This document shows, one piece after another, positions 27,463-38,090 of a DNA stretch of 64,000 nucleotides (positions are counted from its first letter, which is position 1; each line of letters begins with the position of its first letter). The DNA lies in the NCBI RefSeq assembly GCF_001578935.1, contig NZ_KQ969521.1:696553-760552 (forward strand), given 5' to 3'. The notes under the pieces were generated by a model, which was not told where the DNA came from, searched no databases, and worked only from the letters and a program-made list of their open reading frames with translations. The position numbers and the translations under genes were made by a program. The stretch is from Streptococcus oralis (GTDB taxonomy: Bacteria > Bacillota > Bacilli > Lactobacillales > Streptococcaceae).

Positions 27463-29736
27463 ATGCGTTTTAATCAATTCAGCTATCAACCAACCACTAG
27501 TTCTCAACGATTTGAGGAATTAGAAGGTCTTGGTTTAAAGCTGTCACCTCAACTGTCCTTAAAAAAGCAGTTTGAAGACTTCATTCGTTGGAGTTTTTTC
27601 ACTTATTCTAACACGGATTATGCCTTGTCGACTTTGGCTGCGGATAAAGAAACCGATTTAGTAACCTTTTTCCAGTCAGACCGTGAGTTAACTGCGGAGA
27701 TTTTCTACACAGTAGTTTTTCAACTTTTAGGATTTAGCTATCTTGTTGACTTTGAGGATGCCGAACAGTTCCGTAAAGAAACCGGTTTTCCTATTGTTTA
27801 TGGGGATCTCATTGAAAATCTTTATCAGTTGCTCAATACGCGAACGAAAAAAGGAAACACGCTCATCGACCAGCTTGTTAGTGATGGACTCATTCCAGAA
27901 GATAATCACTACCACTACTTTAACGGTAAGAGCTTGGCAACCTTCTCTACTCACAATGTCATTCGTGAAGTCGTGTATGTCGAGAGCTGTGTGGATACTG
28001 ATAAAGACGGACTTCCTGATTTAGTCAAAGTCAGCATTATTCGCCCATCTTACGATGGTCAAGTACCTGTTCTTATGACTGCCAGCCCTTATCACCAAGG
28101 GACCAACGATAAAGCCAGTGACAAGGCTCTCTACAAAATGGAAGGAGAGCTTGAGGTCAAACCGCCCCACATCATTGAACTTGAGAAACCTAAGCTGAAT
28201 TTAGTCGAACCTCATGGTCCAGCAGAAATCGTCTCAGAAGCTGAAGAAAAGCTATCCCATATCAATAGCTCATATACTCTAAATGACTACTTCCTCCCAC
28301 GTGGATTTGCTAATCTCTATGTATCGGGTGTTGGTACCAAGGATTCCCAAGGGCTCATGACCAATGGGGACTACCAGCAGATTGAGGCATATAAAAATGT
28401 CATTGATTGGCTTAATGGCCGTTGCCGTGCTTTCACGGACCACACGCGCAAGCGCCAAGTCAAGGCTGACTGGTCAAACGGCAAAGTCGCAACAACAGGT
28501 ATTTCCTATCTAGGTACCATGTCCAATGGTCTCGCCACCACTGGTGTTGATGGCTTAGAAGTCATCATTGCAGAAGCAGGTATTTCCTCTTGGTACAACT
28601 ACTATCGAGAAAATGGTCTAGTGACTAGCCCAGGGGGCTATCCAGGTGAGGATTTTGACTCACTTGCTGAATTGACCTACTCCCGTAACCTCCTGGCTGG
28701 TGATTATATTCGTGGTAATGGAGTTCATCAGGCAAACTTAGAGAAGGTAAAAGAACAATTAGATCGCAAAACTGGTGACTACAATCAGTTTTGGCATGAC
28801 CGCAACTATCTGCTCAATGCTCACAAGGTTCAAGCTGAAATCGTCTTTACACATGGTTCTCAGGATTGGAACGTCAAACCTCTTCATGTTTACCAGATGC
28901 TTCATGCCCTTCCTAGCCATATCAATAAGCACCTCTTTTTCCATCATGGTGCCCATATCTATATGAACAACTGGCAGTCGATTGACTTCCGAGAGTCCAT
29001 GAATGCCTTGTTAAGTAAGAAATTGTTAGAACTTGACTCAGGCTATCAACTTCCGACTGTCATCTGGCAGGACAATACCAAACCTCAAACATGGCAGAGT
29101 CTTGACGACTTTGGCAAGCAGGATAAACTGCATACTTTCTCACTTGGAACTGAAGAAAAAGTGATTCAAAACCAGTATGATCAAAAAGATTTTGATCGTT
29201 ATGGAAAGACTTACCAGACCTTCAACACAGAACTTTACCAAGGAAAAGCTAATCAAATCACCATTGACCTTCCGGTGACTAAAGACATCCACTTAAATGG
29301 GCGAGTGGAGCTGAAGCTTCGTGTCAAATCGAGTACGAACAAGGGCTTATTGTCAGCCCAACTGTTAGAACTTGGACAAAAGAAATATCTGCAGCCTTAT
29401 CCAGCTGTTTTAAGTGCTAGAACCATTGATAATGGTCGTTACCACATGCTAGAAAATCTCTGTGAACTGCCGTTCACCCCAAATGCCCAACGTGTCATCA
29501 CCAAAGGTTACCTCAATCTTCAAAATCGAACCAACCTCTTGACGATTGAAGAAATCCAACCAAATGAATGGATGGACTTCAAGCTAGAGCTTCAACCAAC
29601 TATCTACAAACTTAAAGAAGGAGATACTCTCCGTTTGGTTCTCTACACAACAGACTTTGAGATTACAATTCGAGACAATACAGACTATCACTTGACTGTT
29701 GATTTAGCACAGTCCGCTATCACCATCCCCTCATAA
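27463..29736 (+). CDS. pepX: Xaa-Pro dipeptidyl-peptidase
   Basis: A 757-residue serine peptidase of family S15 that cleaves X-Pro dipeptides from peptides in the cytosol. The nucleophile is in [11 protein letters not shown]. Catalytic Asp and His follow in [11 protein letters not shown] and FHHGAHIY. The C-terminal jelly-roll domain is complete. The frame opens 7 codons earlier at 27442, but AAAGGAGAG lies directly before the ATG at 27463 and MRFNQFSYQ is the conserved N-terminus. Only 17 bp separate it from ahrC, so the two are probably co-transcribed. Confidence 0.96.
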   Translation: MRFNQFSYQPTTSSQRFEELEGLGLKLSPQLSLKKQFEDFIRWSFFTYSNTDYALSTLAADKETDLVTFFQSDRELTAEIFYTVVFQLLGFSYLVDFEDAEQFRKETGFPIVYGDLIENLYQLLNTRTKKGNTLIDQLVSDGLIPEDNHYHYFNGKSLATFSTHNVIREVVYVESCVDTDKDGLPDLVKVSIIRPSYDGQVPVLMTASPYHQGTNDKASDKALYKMEGELEVKPPHIIELEKPKLNLVEPHGPAEIVSEAEEKLSHINSSYTLNDYFLPRGFANLYVSGVGTKDSQGLMTNGDYQQIEAYKNVIDWLNGRCRAFTDHTRKRQVKADWSNGKVATTGISYLGTMSNGLATTGVDGLEVIIAEAGISSWYNYYRENGLVTSPGGYPGEDFDSLAELTYSRNLLAGDYIRGNGVHQANLEKVKEQLDRKTGDYNQFWHDRNYLLNAHKVQAEIVFTHGSQDWNVKPLHVYQMLHALPSHINKHLFFHHGAHIYMNNWQSIDFRESMNALLSKKLLELDSGYQLPTVIWQDNTKPQTWQSLDDFGKQDKLHTFSLGTEEKVIQNQYDQKDFDRYGKTYQTFNTELYQGKANQITIDLPVTKDIHLNGRVELKLRVKSSTNKGLLSAQLLELGQKKYLQPYPAVLSARTIDNGRYHMLENLCELPFTPNAQRVITKGYLNLQNRTNLLTIEEIQPNEWMDFKLELQPTIYKLKEGDTLRLVLYTTDFEITIRDNTDYHLTVDLAQSAITIPS

Positions 29737-29753
29737 AGGAGTTATTAATACAT

Positions 29754-30224
29754 ATGAACAAATCAGAACACAGACACCAACTTATCCGCGCCCTCGTTTC
29801 AAAAAACAAAATCCACACTCAAGCGGAATTACAAGCCTTGTTAGCCGAAAACGATATCCAAGTTACTCAGGCTACCTTATCACGCGATATCAAAACCATG
29901 AACCTTTCAAAAGTGCGCGAAGAGGATAATTCTTATTATGTGCTAAATACAGGATCTATCTCCAAGTGGGAAAAACGTCTTGAAAATTATATGGAAGATG
30001 CTCTTGTTATGTTGCGTCCTGTGCAACACCAGGTTATTTTGAAAACTTTACCCGGTTTAGCCCAATCATTTGGATCTGTAATTGATTCCTTAGACTTTCC
30101 AGATGTCGTTGCCACCCTTTGTGGAGACGATGTCTGCATGATTATCTGTGAAGATGCTACAAAAGCGCAAGCTTGTTTTGAAAGTCTTAAAAAATATGCG
30201 CCACCATTTTTCTTTAGTGAATAA
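29754..30224 (+). CDS. ahrC: ArgR/AhrC-family arginine regulator
   Basis: A 156-residue hexameric regulator. The N-terminal winged HTH is at about 1-70 ([26 protein letters not shown]). The C-terminal oligomerisation and arginine-binding domain contains [23 protein letters not shown]. Streptococci carry several ArgR paralogues; this one, next to pepX, corresponds to AhrC, which governs arginine transport and metabolism together with ArgR. The GDDV sequence where arginine is bound differs slightly from E. coli GDDT, as is usual in this branch. Confidence 0.92.
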   Translation: MNKSEHRHQLIRALVSKNKIHTQAELQALLAENDIQVTQATLSRDIKTMNLSKVREEDNSYYVLNTGSISKWEKRLENYMEDALVMLRPVQHQVILKTLPGLAQSFGSVIDSLDFPDVVATLCGDDVCMIICEDATKAQACFESLKKYAPPFFFSE

Positions 30225-30228
30225 AATA

Positions 30229-30260
30229 AATCCCGTGATCAAAAGATTACGGGAATTTTT
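30229..30260. terminator. Bidirectional terminator ahrC / small gene
   Basis: ATCCCGTGATC-AAAA-GATTACGGGA hairpin with one mismatch and a TTTTTT run; it serves ahrC on the plus strand and the obgE operon on the minus strand. Confidence 0.8.
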
Positions 30261-30424
30261 TATTTCTTTGACTGTGTTTCTTCTTGCTTTGTACGTGCCA
30301 ATCGAAGAGCACGTTTAGGATTGAGACGATTAAACAATTCTTCTAGTTTCTTTTCATTCCATACATCTGCTGCAGAAACAAAATTTCCATCTGCATCTCG
30401 GAATGATATCGGTTTATCTCCCAT
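30260..30424 (-). CDS. Small conserved protein downstream of obgE
   Basis: A 54-residue gene encoding MGDKPISFRDADGNFVSAAD and ending in a basic stretch with RALRLARTKQEE. It has GGAG before the ATG and lies 9 bp after the obgE stop, so it is in the obgE operon. I recall near-identical small proteins at this position in other streptococci. It is soluble and of unknown function. Confidence 0.75.
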   Translation of the reverse strand: MGDKPISFRDADGNFVSAADVWNEKKLEELFNRLNPKRALRLARTKQEETQSKK

Positions 30425-30433
30425 ATCAATCTC

Positions 30434-31744
30434 CTAGTCTACAAATTCAAACTCAAATTTACCGATGCGGACCAAATCGCCATCTTTGGCTCCACGCGCA
30501 CGAAGGGCTTCGTCAACTCCCATACCACGTAGCTGACGGGCAAACTTCATAACTGATTCGTCACGGTCAAAGTTGGTCATGTTAAAGAGTTTCATGAGTT
30601 TTTCACCAGAAAGTACCCATGTCGCATCATCATCACGACTAATCTCAAAGGCTTTTTCTTCCTCATCAAAGCCGTAGTATGCCTCTTCTTCCATATCGGA
30701 TTCATCATAAATCGGAAATTCTGGAGTCTTGTCTAACAATTCAGCTGTCGCATCCAAAAGTGTAGCCAAACCTTGCTTGGTTAATCCAGAAATAGGGAAG
30801 ATGGCTGGAAGTTCCTCAAACTCGTCGTAGTTTGCTGCCAACTTTTCCTTGAAGGCTTTAAGATTTTCCTGACTTTCAGGCATATCCATCTTGTTGGCAA
30901 CGATGATCTGAGGACGTTCCATGAGACGAAGGTTATAGGATTCTAATTCCTTATTGATAGCAAGGTAGTCCTCATAAGGATCACGTCCTTCGCTAGCTGA
31001 CATATCGATGACATGGAGGATAACTCGTGTACGTTCGATATGACGAAGAAACTGGGTTCCAAGACCAACACCTTGACTAGCTCCTTCAATCAAACCTGGA
31101 AGGTCAGCTACTGCAAAAGAATCACCTGACTGCGTACGAACCATACCCAAATTAGGGACAATCGTCGTAAAGTGGTAAGCACCGATTTTAGGTTTAGCTG
31201 AAGTGATGACACTGAGCAAAGTTGACTTTCCGACAGATGGGAAACCGACTAGACCAACATCCGCTAGAATCTTCAATTCCAGTTGTAACTCACGTTCTTG
31301 TCCTGGTTCTCCATTCTCAGAGATTTCAGGTGCAGGATTTTTTGGAGTGGCAAAACGGATATTTCCACGACCACCTCGACCGCCATGAGCCACGATAAAT
31401 TCCTGACCATGTTCAATCAAGTCTGTAATGACTTTGCCAGTTTCTGCATCACGTACAGTAGTCCCCTGTGGTACCCGAACACGTAGATCTTCTGCACCAC
31501 GTCCGTGCATTCCTTTGGTCATTCCTTTTTCACCGGAATCAGCCTTGAAATGACGGTTATAGCGGAAATCCATCAAGGTACGTAAGCCTTCGTCTACCAC
31601 GAAAACAACGTTTCCTCCACGTCCACCATCACCACCCCAAGGACCGCCATTAGGGACATATTTTTCACGGCGAAAGGCAACCATGCCATCGCCACCATTA
31701 CCAGCCTTGACCTTAATCTTGGCTGTATCTAAAAACATACTCAT
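30434..31744 (-). CDS. obgE: GTPase ObgE/CgtA
   Basis: A 436-residue ribosome-assembly GTPase. The glycine-rich Obg fold (about 1-158) has repeated segments such as [18 protein letters not shown]. The G domain contains [11 protein letters not shown] and [10 protein letters not shown] and NKMD. A C-terminal OCT domain ends FEFEFVD. Obg proteins bind the 50S subunit and ppGpp and link ribosome maturation to the stress response. It is followed by a 54-codon gene in the same operon. Confidence 0.97.
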   Translation of the reverse strand: MSMFLDTAKIKVKAGNGGDGMVAFRREKYVPNGGPWGGDGGRGGNVVFVVDEGLRTLMDFRYNRHFKADSGEKGMTKGMHGRGAEDLRVRVPQGTTVRDAETGKVITDLIEHGQEFIVAHGGRGGRGNIRFATPKNPAPEISENGEPGQERELQLELKILADVGLVGFPSVGKSTLLSVITSAKPKIGAYHFTTIVPNLGMVRTQSGDSFAVADLPGLIEGASQGVGLGTQFLRHIERTRVILHVIDMSASEGRDPYEDYLAINKELESYNLRLMERPQIIVANKMDMPESQENLKAFKEKLAANYDEFEELPAIFPISGLTKQGLATLLDATAELLDKTPEFPIYDESDMEEEAYYGFDEEEKAFEISRDDDATWVLSGEKLMKLFNMTNFDRDESVMKFARQLRGMGVDEALRARGAKDGDLVRIGKFEFEFVD

Positions 31745-31815
31745 ATTTTCTTCTCACTTTAAAAAGGCTGGGGAGAACCCAGTCATTAGTTATTGTTTCT
31801 ATCCTCGTAGCTTGC

Positions 31816-31950
31816 TTAGAATCTACTAAAAGCTCCAAGCGCAGTTGCAAAGATACCAGCAAGGGTTACAAACAACATGATGAGCACGACAACAAGTGTC
31901 ACCTTTTCAAACAAAGTTTTTTTACGTTTTCCGTTATCTCCAAAAGCCAT
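31816..31950 (-). CDS. DUF4044-type single-pass membrane microprotein
   Basis: A 44-residue protein: a basic N-terminus (MAFGDNGKRKKTLFEK) then one hydrophobic helix (VTLVVVLIMLFVTLAG) and a short outside tail. AAGGAGAAG precedes the ATG at 31948-31950. The sequence matches the DUF4044 family as I know it, common in streptococci, of unknown function. It stands between the PspC gene and obgE. Confidence 0.8.
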   Translation of the reverse strand: MAFGDNGKRKKTLFEKVTLVVVLIMLFVTLAGIFATALGAFSRF

Positions 31951-31979
31951 AACTTCTCCTTTTTCTATATAATTCTAAT

Positions 31980-32167
31980 TTAATAGTCTGTTGAAACTGG
32001 TGCAATCAACATAAAATGATATAAGCAAGGACTCCTGTCCCATAACAAAATGCAAGAACAGCCCAAATGACACGAACAATTGTTGGATCGATATCAAAAT
32101 AATGAGCAACTCCTGCGCATACTCCACCAATTTTTTGATCTTTGCCACTTCTCATTAATTTTTTCAT
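31980..32167 (-). pseudogene. PspC-domain membrane protein with a C-terminal frameshift
   Basis: A stress-responsive PspC-type protein: KDQKIGGVCAGVAHYFDIDP and one membrane helix (VRVIWAVLAFCYGTG). The frame ends at ILC-TGA (32006-32008). One more base at about 32010, turning TGT-TGA into TGG-TTG, would read on as WLIAPVSTDY to a TAA at 31980-31982, the usual family ending (IILWLIAP). The change removes only the last ten residues, so the product may still work. PspC proteins sense envelope stress. Confidence 0.75.
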
Positions 32168-32187
32168 TATTTCTTCCTCTTATTCTA

Positions 32188-33513
32188 TTATTTGAATTCG
32201 TCTCTCCAATAATCTCTGATGCTAGACAATTGTTTTCGAGACGCTCTTAAAATACGCTTGGATTCTTTTACTGGGCTTGTAACAGCCTGTTGAGGTAGAT
32301 AGAGAATCGTTTTTAAGAAGCGTTGAGTGACAGGTTGTCCATCATGTAACTCATGTTCAAAGTTATTTGAGATAATGGCATCAAGGTAAAACTCATGAAC
32401 TCGTTTCCCAAAATTTTCAGCCGAAATCTCGTACAACTTATCCGCCAACTTTTGTTCAGACATATCAGGAGTAGCGATCAAGGCTTCAAGGATAGCTCCT
32501 GCAAGCTCTCGTTCTCCATAATATAGGGTACCAAACATTTTATCATTGATCAGATTTTCAAGATAGGGGTTACCATGAGCGATAACAGGCGTTCCACTGG
32601 CTAGACTTTCTAGATAGGTTAAACCCTGAGTTTCACTCGTAGATGCTGAAATAAAGAAATCAGCTGCTTTATAGTACAAGGCTGTCTCACTTGGAGCAAT
32701 CATACCTGTAAAAATCACATGTTTTTGTATGTTTAATTTCCCTGCTTGTTCTTTCAGACTATCCAGATAAGGTCCGTCTCCAGCAACAACCAACTTCACC
32801 TTGTCTTCTTCTTTCAAAACCTGCGCAAAGGCAGCTAAGACTGCTTGGATATTCTTCTCAAAGGAGATACGAGAAAGACTCAGCAACATTTTCTCGCCTT
32901 CCTGAATACCTAACTTCGAGCGAAGCTCTAGTAAGTTTTCCTCTTTTATCTCAGGTCGTTCAAACTTAGCCAGCTCAATTCCAGTTGGGATGACACGCTT
33001 TTCAACCTTGACTTTGTATTTAGATAAAAGGTCACGAACAATCTCACTGGGGCAAATCACACCATCTACATCATGAAGGAAGCCACGAACCAAATATTTT
33101 ACCATACTCGGACGAATTAGCATGCCCTTAGCAATGTAATGCACATAGTCTTCATACTGGGTATGGTAGGTATGAATAACTGGAATTTTCAATTCTCTAG
33201 CAATCCAAATTCCTAACAAACCAAGGGAAAATTCTGTCTGGGTATGAATGATATCGAGTTGATACTGCTTGGCAATTTCAAGCGCCTTAGTAAAACCACG
33301 ATAAGCAAAGCGACGATCTTTAAAAGCGAAAAAAGGGATACTTGGGATACGAATAATTTGCCAATCTTCATAGCGGTTCACATCCTTATCCGTTGTTGTA
33401 AAGATAAATACAGCATGTCCTTGCTTTTCAAGTTCCGTTTTTAAAGTCCGAATACTGGTCGCCACACCAGAAACTTGAGGGAAATAGGTATCTGTAAATA
33501 AACCAATTCGCAT
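32188..33513 (-). CDS. Glucosyl-diacylglycerol synthase (GT4 family)
   Basis: A 441-residue GT-B glycosyltransferase that adds glucose to diacylglycerol on the inner membrane face. The N-terminus (MRIGLFTDTYFPQVSGVATS) resembles Acholeplasma alMGS. The EX7E nucleotide-sugar motif is in SETQGLTYLESLASGTPVI. A basic C-terminal tail likely binds acidic lipids. It lies 9 bp after cpoA, which adds the second sugar, so the pair makes the mono- and dihexosyl glycolipids that also anchor lipoteichoic acid. The reaction is inferred from the pneumococcal counterpart. Confidence 0.85.
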   Translation of the reverse strand: MRIGLFTDTYFPQVSGVATSIRTLKTELEKQGHAVFIFTTTDKDVNRYEDWQIIRIPSIPFFAFKDRRFAYRGFTKALEIAKQYQLDIIHTQTEFSLGLLGIWIARELKIPVIHTYHTQYEDYVHYIAKGMLIRPSMVKYLVRGFLHDVDGVICPSEIVRDLLSKYKVKVEKRVIPTGIELAKFERPEIKEENLLELRSKLGIQEGEKMLLSLSRISFEKNIQAVLAAFAQVLKEEDKVKLVVAGDGPYLDSLKEQAGKLNIQKHVIFTGMIAPSETALYYKAADFFISASTSETQGLTYLESLASGTPVIAHGNPYLENLINDKMFGTLYYGERELAGAILEALIATPDMSEQKLADKLYEISAENFGKRVHEFYLDAIISNNFEHELHDGQPVTQRFLKTILYLPQQAVTSPVKESKRILRASRKQLSSIRDYWRDEFK

Positions 33514-33521
33514 AAATTACC

Positions 33522-34550
33522 TCACTTTTTGCCCAAAGCAGCCTGTTCTCGATAAAATTTTAACCAGATTTCCAACAAATGCTCCTCAGAGTACTCTTTG
33601 GAGATTTCGCGAGCTTTTTCTTTCAAGCCTTTTAAAGCTTCAGGGTCATTCTTGTATTCTAGGATTGCTTCTCTCATCTCGGAAACATCACTTGTAGCAC
33701 GATAATTCCCATCAAGAATAACCTTATACAAATCCAAATCCCTCAACATAATCGGAGACTCGCAACTAGCGGCCTCTAGGATGGTCATAGGGAATAATTC
33801 GTTGTAACTTGGTAGCAAGAATAGATCCGCCATAGCGTAAAGTTCCCGCATCCGTTCCGGTGACACAATTCCGGGAAAAATAAGATTTTTGGGTGGATTG
33901 TCCATAATCTTCTTATAGCGTTCATAACCATCTGTCATCCCACCAAATGAAAAACCACCTGCCCAAATAAAGGTAATTTCTGGCAATTCCTCAGCAAGAC
34001 GGATAAAATCATCAATTCCTTTACGTTTCTGAACCTGACCCGCACCGATTACGACAAACTGATCTTCCGCGAGATCCATTTCCTTCCGGAGTTGTGCAAC
34101 TTGTTCAGCTGGTAATGGATGCCATTTTTCTTTGTTTACAAAATTTGGAATATAAGTTACTTTTTCACGCGGAATACCAGCAGCCACTAAATCCTCGATA
34201 AACATGGGATTGACCACCACCAAGTGTTCCATTCGGTTGTAAAAGGAAAAAACATAGCGTTTGACAATTCCTTTTAGGAAAAATGGAATCTTCAAACTCC
34301 CCTCAAGCGTATCAGGCAAAAAATGCACATAGCCAATTTTTCTCCCAGAACGTTTCTTTTGGAAAGTAGATAAATAATAAGGGAAATCAATGGTGTGAAA
34401 ATGAGTTACATCTGCCTCTACAGGAAGATTCTCCGTAACAATCAACTGGTCTTTGGCATCACGGTGAAGGAGACTAACCAATTCTCGATAAGCTCCTGAC
34501 ACTCCTTGACCAGCTACTTTTTCACTTGAACTTAGCATATTAATACGCAA
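33522..34550 (-). CDS. cpoA: CpoA, galactosyl-glucosyl-diacylglycerol synthase
   Basis: A GT-B fold glycosyltransferase of 343 residues from the TTG at 34548-34550 (RINMLSSSEKVAGQGVSGAY). ATGs at 34565 and 34574 extend the frame, but they sit at or next to the -10 box. GGAAAA lies 8 bases before the TTG, so the TTG is preferred. The GT4 motif is in YNELFPMTILEAASCESPIM. CpoA adds alpha-galactose to glucosyl-diacylglycerol; mutants in pneumococcus were selected with piperacillin and have altered membranes and competence. The leader would be only about 16 nt. Confidence 0.9.
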   Translation of the reverse strand: MRINMLSSSEKVAGQGVSGAYRELVSLLHRDAKDQLIVTENLPVEADVTHFHTIDFPYYLSTFQKKRSGRKIGYVHFLPDTLEGSLKIPFFLKGIVKRYVFSFYNRMEHLVVVNPMFIEDLVAAGIPREKVTYIPNFVNKEKWHPLPAEQVAQLRKEMDLAEDQFVVIGAGQVQKRKGIDDFIRLAEELPEITFIWAGGFSFGGMTDGYERYKKIMDNPPKNLIFPGIVSPERMRELYAMADLFLLPSYNELFPMTILEAASCESPIMLRDLDLYKVILDGNYRATSDVSEMREAILEYKNDPEALKGLKEKAREISKEYSEEHLLEIWLKFYREQAALGKK

Positions 34551-34572
34551 TTTTTCGTTTTCCATACCATTC

Positions 34573-34578
34573 ATTATA
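34573..34578 (-). promoter_or_regulatory. -10 box of the cpoA operon
   Basis: Minus-strand TATAAT preceded by ATGG (extended -10), without a clear -35. It overlaps potential upstream ATG codons of cpoA, which argues against those starts. Confidence 0.6.
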
Positions 34579-34606
34579 CCATTTTATTTCCAGAAAATCA
34601 GCAAAA

Positions 34607-34664
34607 GAAAGAAGAGACCAAAGGAAAAAGGATAAATTTACCTTATTTTCCAATCGTCTCTCGC
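34607..34664 (-). terminator. Terminator of the dnaG-rpoD-DUF59 operon
   Basis: A long imperfect stem on the minus strand: AGAGAC and GGAAAATAAGGT pair with their counterparts across a TTTA centre, followed by a pyrimidine-rich TTCTTTCTTTTG tract. Confidence 0.6.
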
Positions 34665-34678
34665 ATTTTTCTTACACT

Positions 34679-35008
34679 TTATTTAATTCCTAGGGCGATA
34701 CGCGCGTATCGGCTCATTTTCTCAACCGTCCAAGCTGGATACCAGACCAATTTAACTTCGGTATTAGTTACCTCAGGCACATCTGTCATCGCATCGTGTA
34801 TCTGGTCTGTCAAAAGGTCAGCCAGTGGGCAGCCCATAGTTGTCAAGGTCATATCAATCTCAGTGTGACCTGTCTCCCCATCAAATCGAATTTCATAAAT
34901 CAAACCTAGGTTGACAATATCAATCCCCAACTCAGGGTCGATGACTTCTTCCAAAGCATTTAAAATGCGTGTTTTGATCGTTTCAATTTGCTCTTCTGTA
35001 TAAGCCAT
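34679..35008 (-). CDS. DUF59/MIP18-family protein (SufT/PaaD-like)
   Basis: A 109-residue protein with the DUF59 signature: DPELGIDIVNLGLIYEI near residue 30 and the conserved Cys in MTLTTMGCPLADLL. Family members help assemble or deliver Fe-S clusters. The start is the ATG at 35006-35008 behind GAGGAATAAC; an ATG four codons upstream has no ribosome-binding site. It follows rpoD by 14 bp and ends the operon, the order known from pneumococcus. Confidence 0.85.
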   Translation of the reverse strand: MAYTEEQIETIKTRILNALEEVIDPELGIDIVNLGLIYEIRFDGETGHTEIDMTLTTMGCPLADLLTDQIHDAMTDVPEVTNTEVKLVWYPAWTVEKMSRYARIALGIK

Positions 35009-35022
35009 GTTATTCCTCACTC

Positions 35023-36132
35023 TTAGTCTTCAATAAAATCACGAAGGGGTTTGCTACGACTTGGTTGGCGCAATTTTCTCAAAGCCTTGGCTTCGATCTG
35101 ACGGATACGCTCACGAGTCACGTTAAAGACTTTCCCAACATCTTCAAGGGTACGCATTTTACCATCATCTAACCCGAAACGCAAGCGCAAGACGTTTTCT
35201 TCACGATCTGTTAGAGTATCCAAGACTTCGTCCAACTGCTCGCGCAAAACGATACGAGTTGTGTAGTCTACTGGATTTTCAATCACTTCGTCTTCGATAA
35301 AGTCCCCAAGATGGCTATCGTCCTCTTCACCAATCGGTGTTTCAAGTGATACTGGTTCTTGAGCGATTTTTAGGATTTCACGGACCTTGTCAGGTGTCAT
35401 ATCCATACGCTCAGCGATTTGTTCAGGAGTTGGATCTTGACCCAATTCCTGAAGGAGGTTCCGCTGTTCACGAACTAATTTATTAATGGTTTCTACCATG
35501 TGAACAGGGATACGAATAGTGCGGGCTTGGTCAGCGATGGCACGAGTGATTGCCTGACGAATCCACCAAGTTGCGTAAGTTGAAAACTTAAATCCTTTTG
35601 AATAGTCAAACTTGTCAACGGCCTTCATCAAGCCCATGTTTCCTTCTTGGATCAAGTCAAGAAACTGCATGCCACGCCCTACGTAGCGCTTAGCGATAGA
35701 AACCACCAAACGAAGGTTGGCTTCTGCAAGACGTTGTTTGGCTTCAATATCACCAGCCTCAACTGCTAGGGCCAATTCTTTTTCCTCTTCGTTGGTCAAG
35801 AGAGGAACGACCCCGATTTCCTTCAAATACATACGGACTGGGTCATTGACCTTAGCCGAAGTTGAGCCAATCAAGTCCTCATCACTGAGTTCTGGTTCTT
35901 CTTCTGCACTAAGCACACGCGCGCTTGGATTTCCTTCATTATCTGTGATAGAAATTCCAGCATCCTGAATCCGTTGCAAAAGGTCTTCAATCCCATCAGC
36001 ATCCAAGGTAAAAGGAATAACCAGACTTGAATTGATTTCGTCGTCTGTTGCTGTTCCTGTTTTTTTGTGGTTACGGATAAAGTCTGCTACTTGCACATCA
36101 AATGTCGTTACTTCTTTTTGTTTTGTTGCCAT
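35023..36132 (-). CDS. rpoD: Primary sigma factor RpoD (sigma-A)
   Basis: A 369-residue housekeeping sigma factor. Region 1.1 is short. Region 1.2-2 contains [40 protein letters not shown] and the -10 reading helix [17 protein letters not shown]. Region 3 and region 4 ([20 protein letters not shown], the -35 reading HTH) are complete. Located 2 bp after dnaG in the classic macromolecular-synthesis operon, lacking rpsU as is usual in streptococci. Confidence 0.98.
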   Translation of the reverse strand: MATKQKEVTTFDVQVADFIRNHKKTGTATDDEINSSLVIPFTLDADGIEDLLQRIQDAGISITDNEGNPSARVLSAEEEPELSDEDLIGSTSAKVNDPVRMYLKEIGVVPLLTNEEEKELALAVEAGDIEAKQRLAEANLRLVVSIAKRYVGRGMQFLDLIQEGNMGLMKAVDKFDYSKGFKFSTYATWWIRQAITRAIADQARTIRIPVHMVETINKLVREQRNLLQELGQDPTPEQIAERMDMTPDKVREILKIAQEPVSLETPIGEEDDSHLGDFIEDEVIENPVDYTTRIVLREQLDEVLDTLTDREENVLRLRFGLDDGKMRTLEDVGKVFNVTRERIRQIEAKALRKLRQPSRSKPLRDFIED

Positions 36133-36134
36133 TA

Positions 36135-37895
36135 TTACTCCATTCTTCTCTTTTGGGAAATCAATCGTTGCAATTCTTCCAAGGCTGTGTCTGTATCTCC
36201 TACATGACTAGCTTCCTGCACTTTCTTTTTAATTCTTAAGTTGTCCTTGTTGAGGAGGGCACGGTTTCGAGTCGCTTCGACTTCCGCTAGCTCCTGAGGC
36301 GACATCTCAGCTGGCAAATCCAGACTAAGCACGTGGTACCAAGCATTTTCAACCTCAGGCGTCTGATGAGAAAGCTCCTCTGAGCCGATTTCTCCCTGCT
36401 CACTTAATAATTCGTAAAGAATCTGAAATTCTGGGGTATCAAAGAAAAAATCTTCTCTTAATCGATAATCATTCAAAACAGCTGGATTCTCAGCCATCCT
36501 ATAGAGGAGATGAGCCTCTGCTCTCATGACTGCTGTCAGTTGCCGCGTCACAGGTAAACTAATCGCTGCTGGAGGTTGCTCCTCTTTAACTCTTTCCTGC
36601 CTTTGGACAATCCGACTTTCATTTACAATCTGCTCCACCTGCTGGTAATCAAAAGAAGGTAGATTATCTGCTAGAATGTGGATATAAGAATTCTGGGCAG
36701 TGATAGACTTTTCTTTGGCGATTAGGGGCGCAATCTTTTCAATGAACTCGATTTGCGCCTGCAAGTTGTCACTATTTTCTGGCTTGAGTTGGTGAATATA
36801 GAACTCTATAGGACTAATCCGAGTCTTGGTTAAAAGGTAAGCCAGGTCTTCAGCAGAATTCTTTTGCAAATACTCATCTGGGTCCATGGCATCAGGTACC
36901 CGAACAACCTCCACTGAAAAGTCTTTTAACTCCTCTAGAGCCTTGGCTGTTGCTGCCTGCCCTGCCTTGTCGCCATCATAGCTGAGAACAATTTTTTTGG
37001 TAAAGCGTTTGAGGTGATCAACATGCTCCTTGCTTAAGGCTGTTCCCATGGAAGCTACAGCATTTTCTATACCAGCACGGTAGGCTGCGATCACATCCAT
37101 GAAGCCTTCCATCAGATAGAGCTCTGTAATCTTACCTGTTCCCTTTTTTGCCTTGTCCAAATGATACAATTCGTAACTCTTGTTAAAAATTGCAGTCGAG
37201 CGACTATTTTTATATTTGGCAGTCTGACTGTCCGTTTCTTGCCAGATACGACCTGAAAATGCAATAACCTGCCCCTTGTCATTGGTCAAAGGAAAGATGA
37301 TCCGTCCAAAAAAAGTATCATAAAATTGATTGCCATCTGACAGGTAGAACAAGCCCGAATCCAATAAATCCTTTTCCTCAAACTTGTCAGCCAAACGTTG
37401 ATAGAGATAAGTTCTCTCTGCTGGAGCTAGTCCAATCTGGAAGTGCTTCAGAACATCATCTGTCAATCCGCGTTTGTAGAGATAAGCCCTTGCTTCTTCT
37501 CCCATCTTTGTCGTCATGAGGATGGCATGGTAAAAACGGGCAGCTTCTTCATGCATATCGTATAGAGCTTGATGAGGTGAAGTTTGTTGAGGACGAGACT
37601 GTACCGGCGTAGCCAGTTGAATACCGACGCGCTCTCCTAAGAGCTGAACGGCTTCCATGAAGGACACACCTTGGTATTCTTCGATGAACTTAAAGACATC
37701 TCCTGAACGCCCACATCCAAAACAGTGATAAAACTGCTTGTCTTCCACAACGTTGAAAGAGGGGGTCTTTTCACCATGAAAAGGACAGAGCCCTAAATAG
37801 TTCCGTCCAGCCTTCTGTAAAGAAATCACATCACCTATGACTTCCACAATGTTGGCATTGTTTTTGATTTCTTCAATGACTTGCTTGTCAACCAT
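36135..37895 (-). CDS. dnaG: DNA primase
   Basis: A 586-residue primase. The N-terminal zinc finger has [11 protein letters not shown] and [10 protein letters not shown]. The TOPRIM core has [14 protein letters not shown] and [11 protein letters not shown]. The C-terminal helicase-binding domain contacts DnaB/DnaC. The ATG at 37893-37895 is 8 bases after GGAGG; a five-codon longer frame starts at 37910 without a better signal. It heads the dnaG-rpoD operon. Confidence 0.97.
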   Translation of the reverse strand: MVDKQVIEEIKNNANIVEVIGDVISLQKAGRNYLGLCPFHGEKTPSFNVVEDKQFYHCFGCGRSGDVFKFIEEYQGVSFMEAVQLLGERVGIQLATPVQSRPQQTSPHQALYDMHEEAARFYHAILMTTKMGEEARAYLYKRGLTDDVLKHFQIGLAPAERTYLYQRLADKFEEKDLLDSGLFYLSDGNQFYDTFFGRIIFPLTNDKGQVIAFSGRIWQETDSQTAKYKNSRSTAIFNKSYELYHLDKAKKGTGKITELYLMEGFMDVIAAYRAGIENAVASMGTALSKEHVDHLKRFTKKIVLSYDGDKAGQAATAKALEELKDFSVEVVRVPDAMDPDEYLQKNSAEDLAYLLTKTRISPIEFYIHQLKPENSDNLQAQIEFIEKIAPLIAKEKSITAQNSYIHILADNLPSFDYQQVEQIVNESRIVQRQERVKEEQPPAAISLPVTRQLTAVMRAEAHLLYRMAENPAVLNDYRLREDFFFDTPEFQILYELLSEQGEIGSEELSHQTPEVENAWYHVLSLDLPAEMSPQELAEVEATRNRALLNKDNLRIKKKVQEASHVGDTDTALEELQRLISQKRRME

Positions 37896-37933
37896 ACACA
37901 ATACCTCCATCTTATCATAGTTTCACGTAAACT

Positions 37934-37962
37934 AGTATAGCTTATTTCTGAAAAAAAGTAAA
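37934..37962 (-). promoter_or_regulatory. dnaG-rpoD promoter
   Basis: Minus strand TTTACT (37957-37962), 17-bp spacer, TATACT (37934-37939), about 38 bp upstream of the dnaG start. Confidence 0.65.
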
Positions 37963-38025
37963 CCATTTCATACGCTTTCCGTAATTCTCTTTGCCTTATT
38001 TTTCTAGATAGAAAGAGGAGATAAA

Positions 38026-38065
38026 AAACTCAGAAACACTTTAATGCTTCTAAGTTTCTCTTCAC
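38026..38065 (-). terminator. trpXYZ operon terminator
   Basis: Minus-strand ACTTAGAAGCA pairs with GTGTTTCTGAGT (two mismatches) around TTAAA and is followed by TTTTTT. It lies about 25 bp after the ATPase gene. Confidence 0.65.
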
Positions 38066-38090
38066 TATTTTTGATGAAAATATGACTCAT

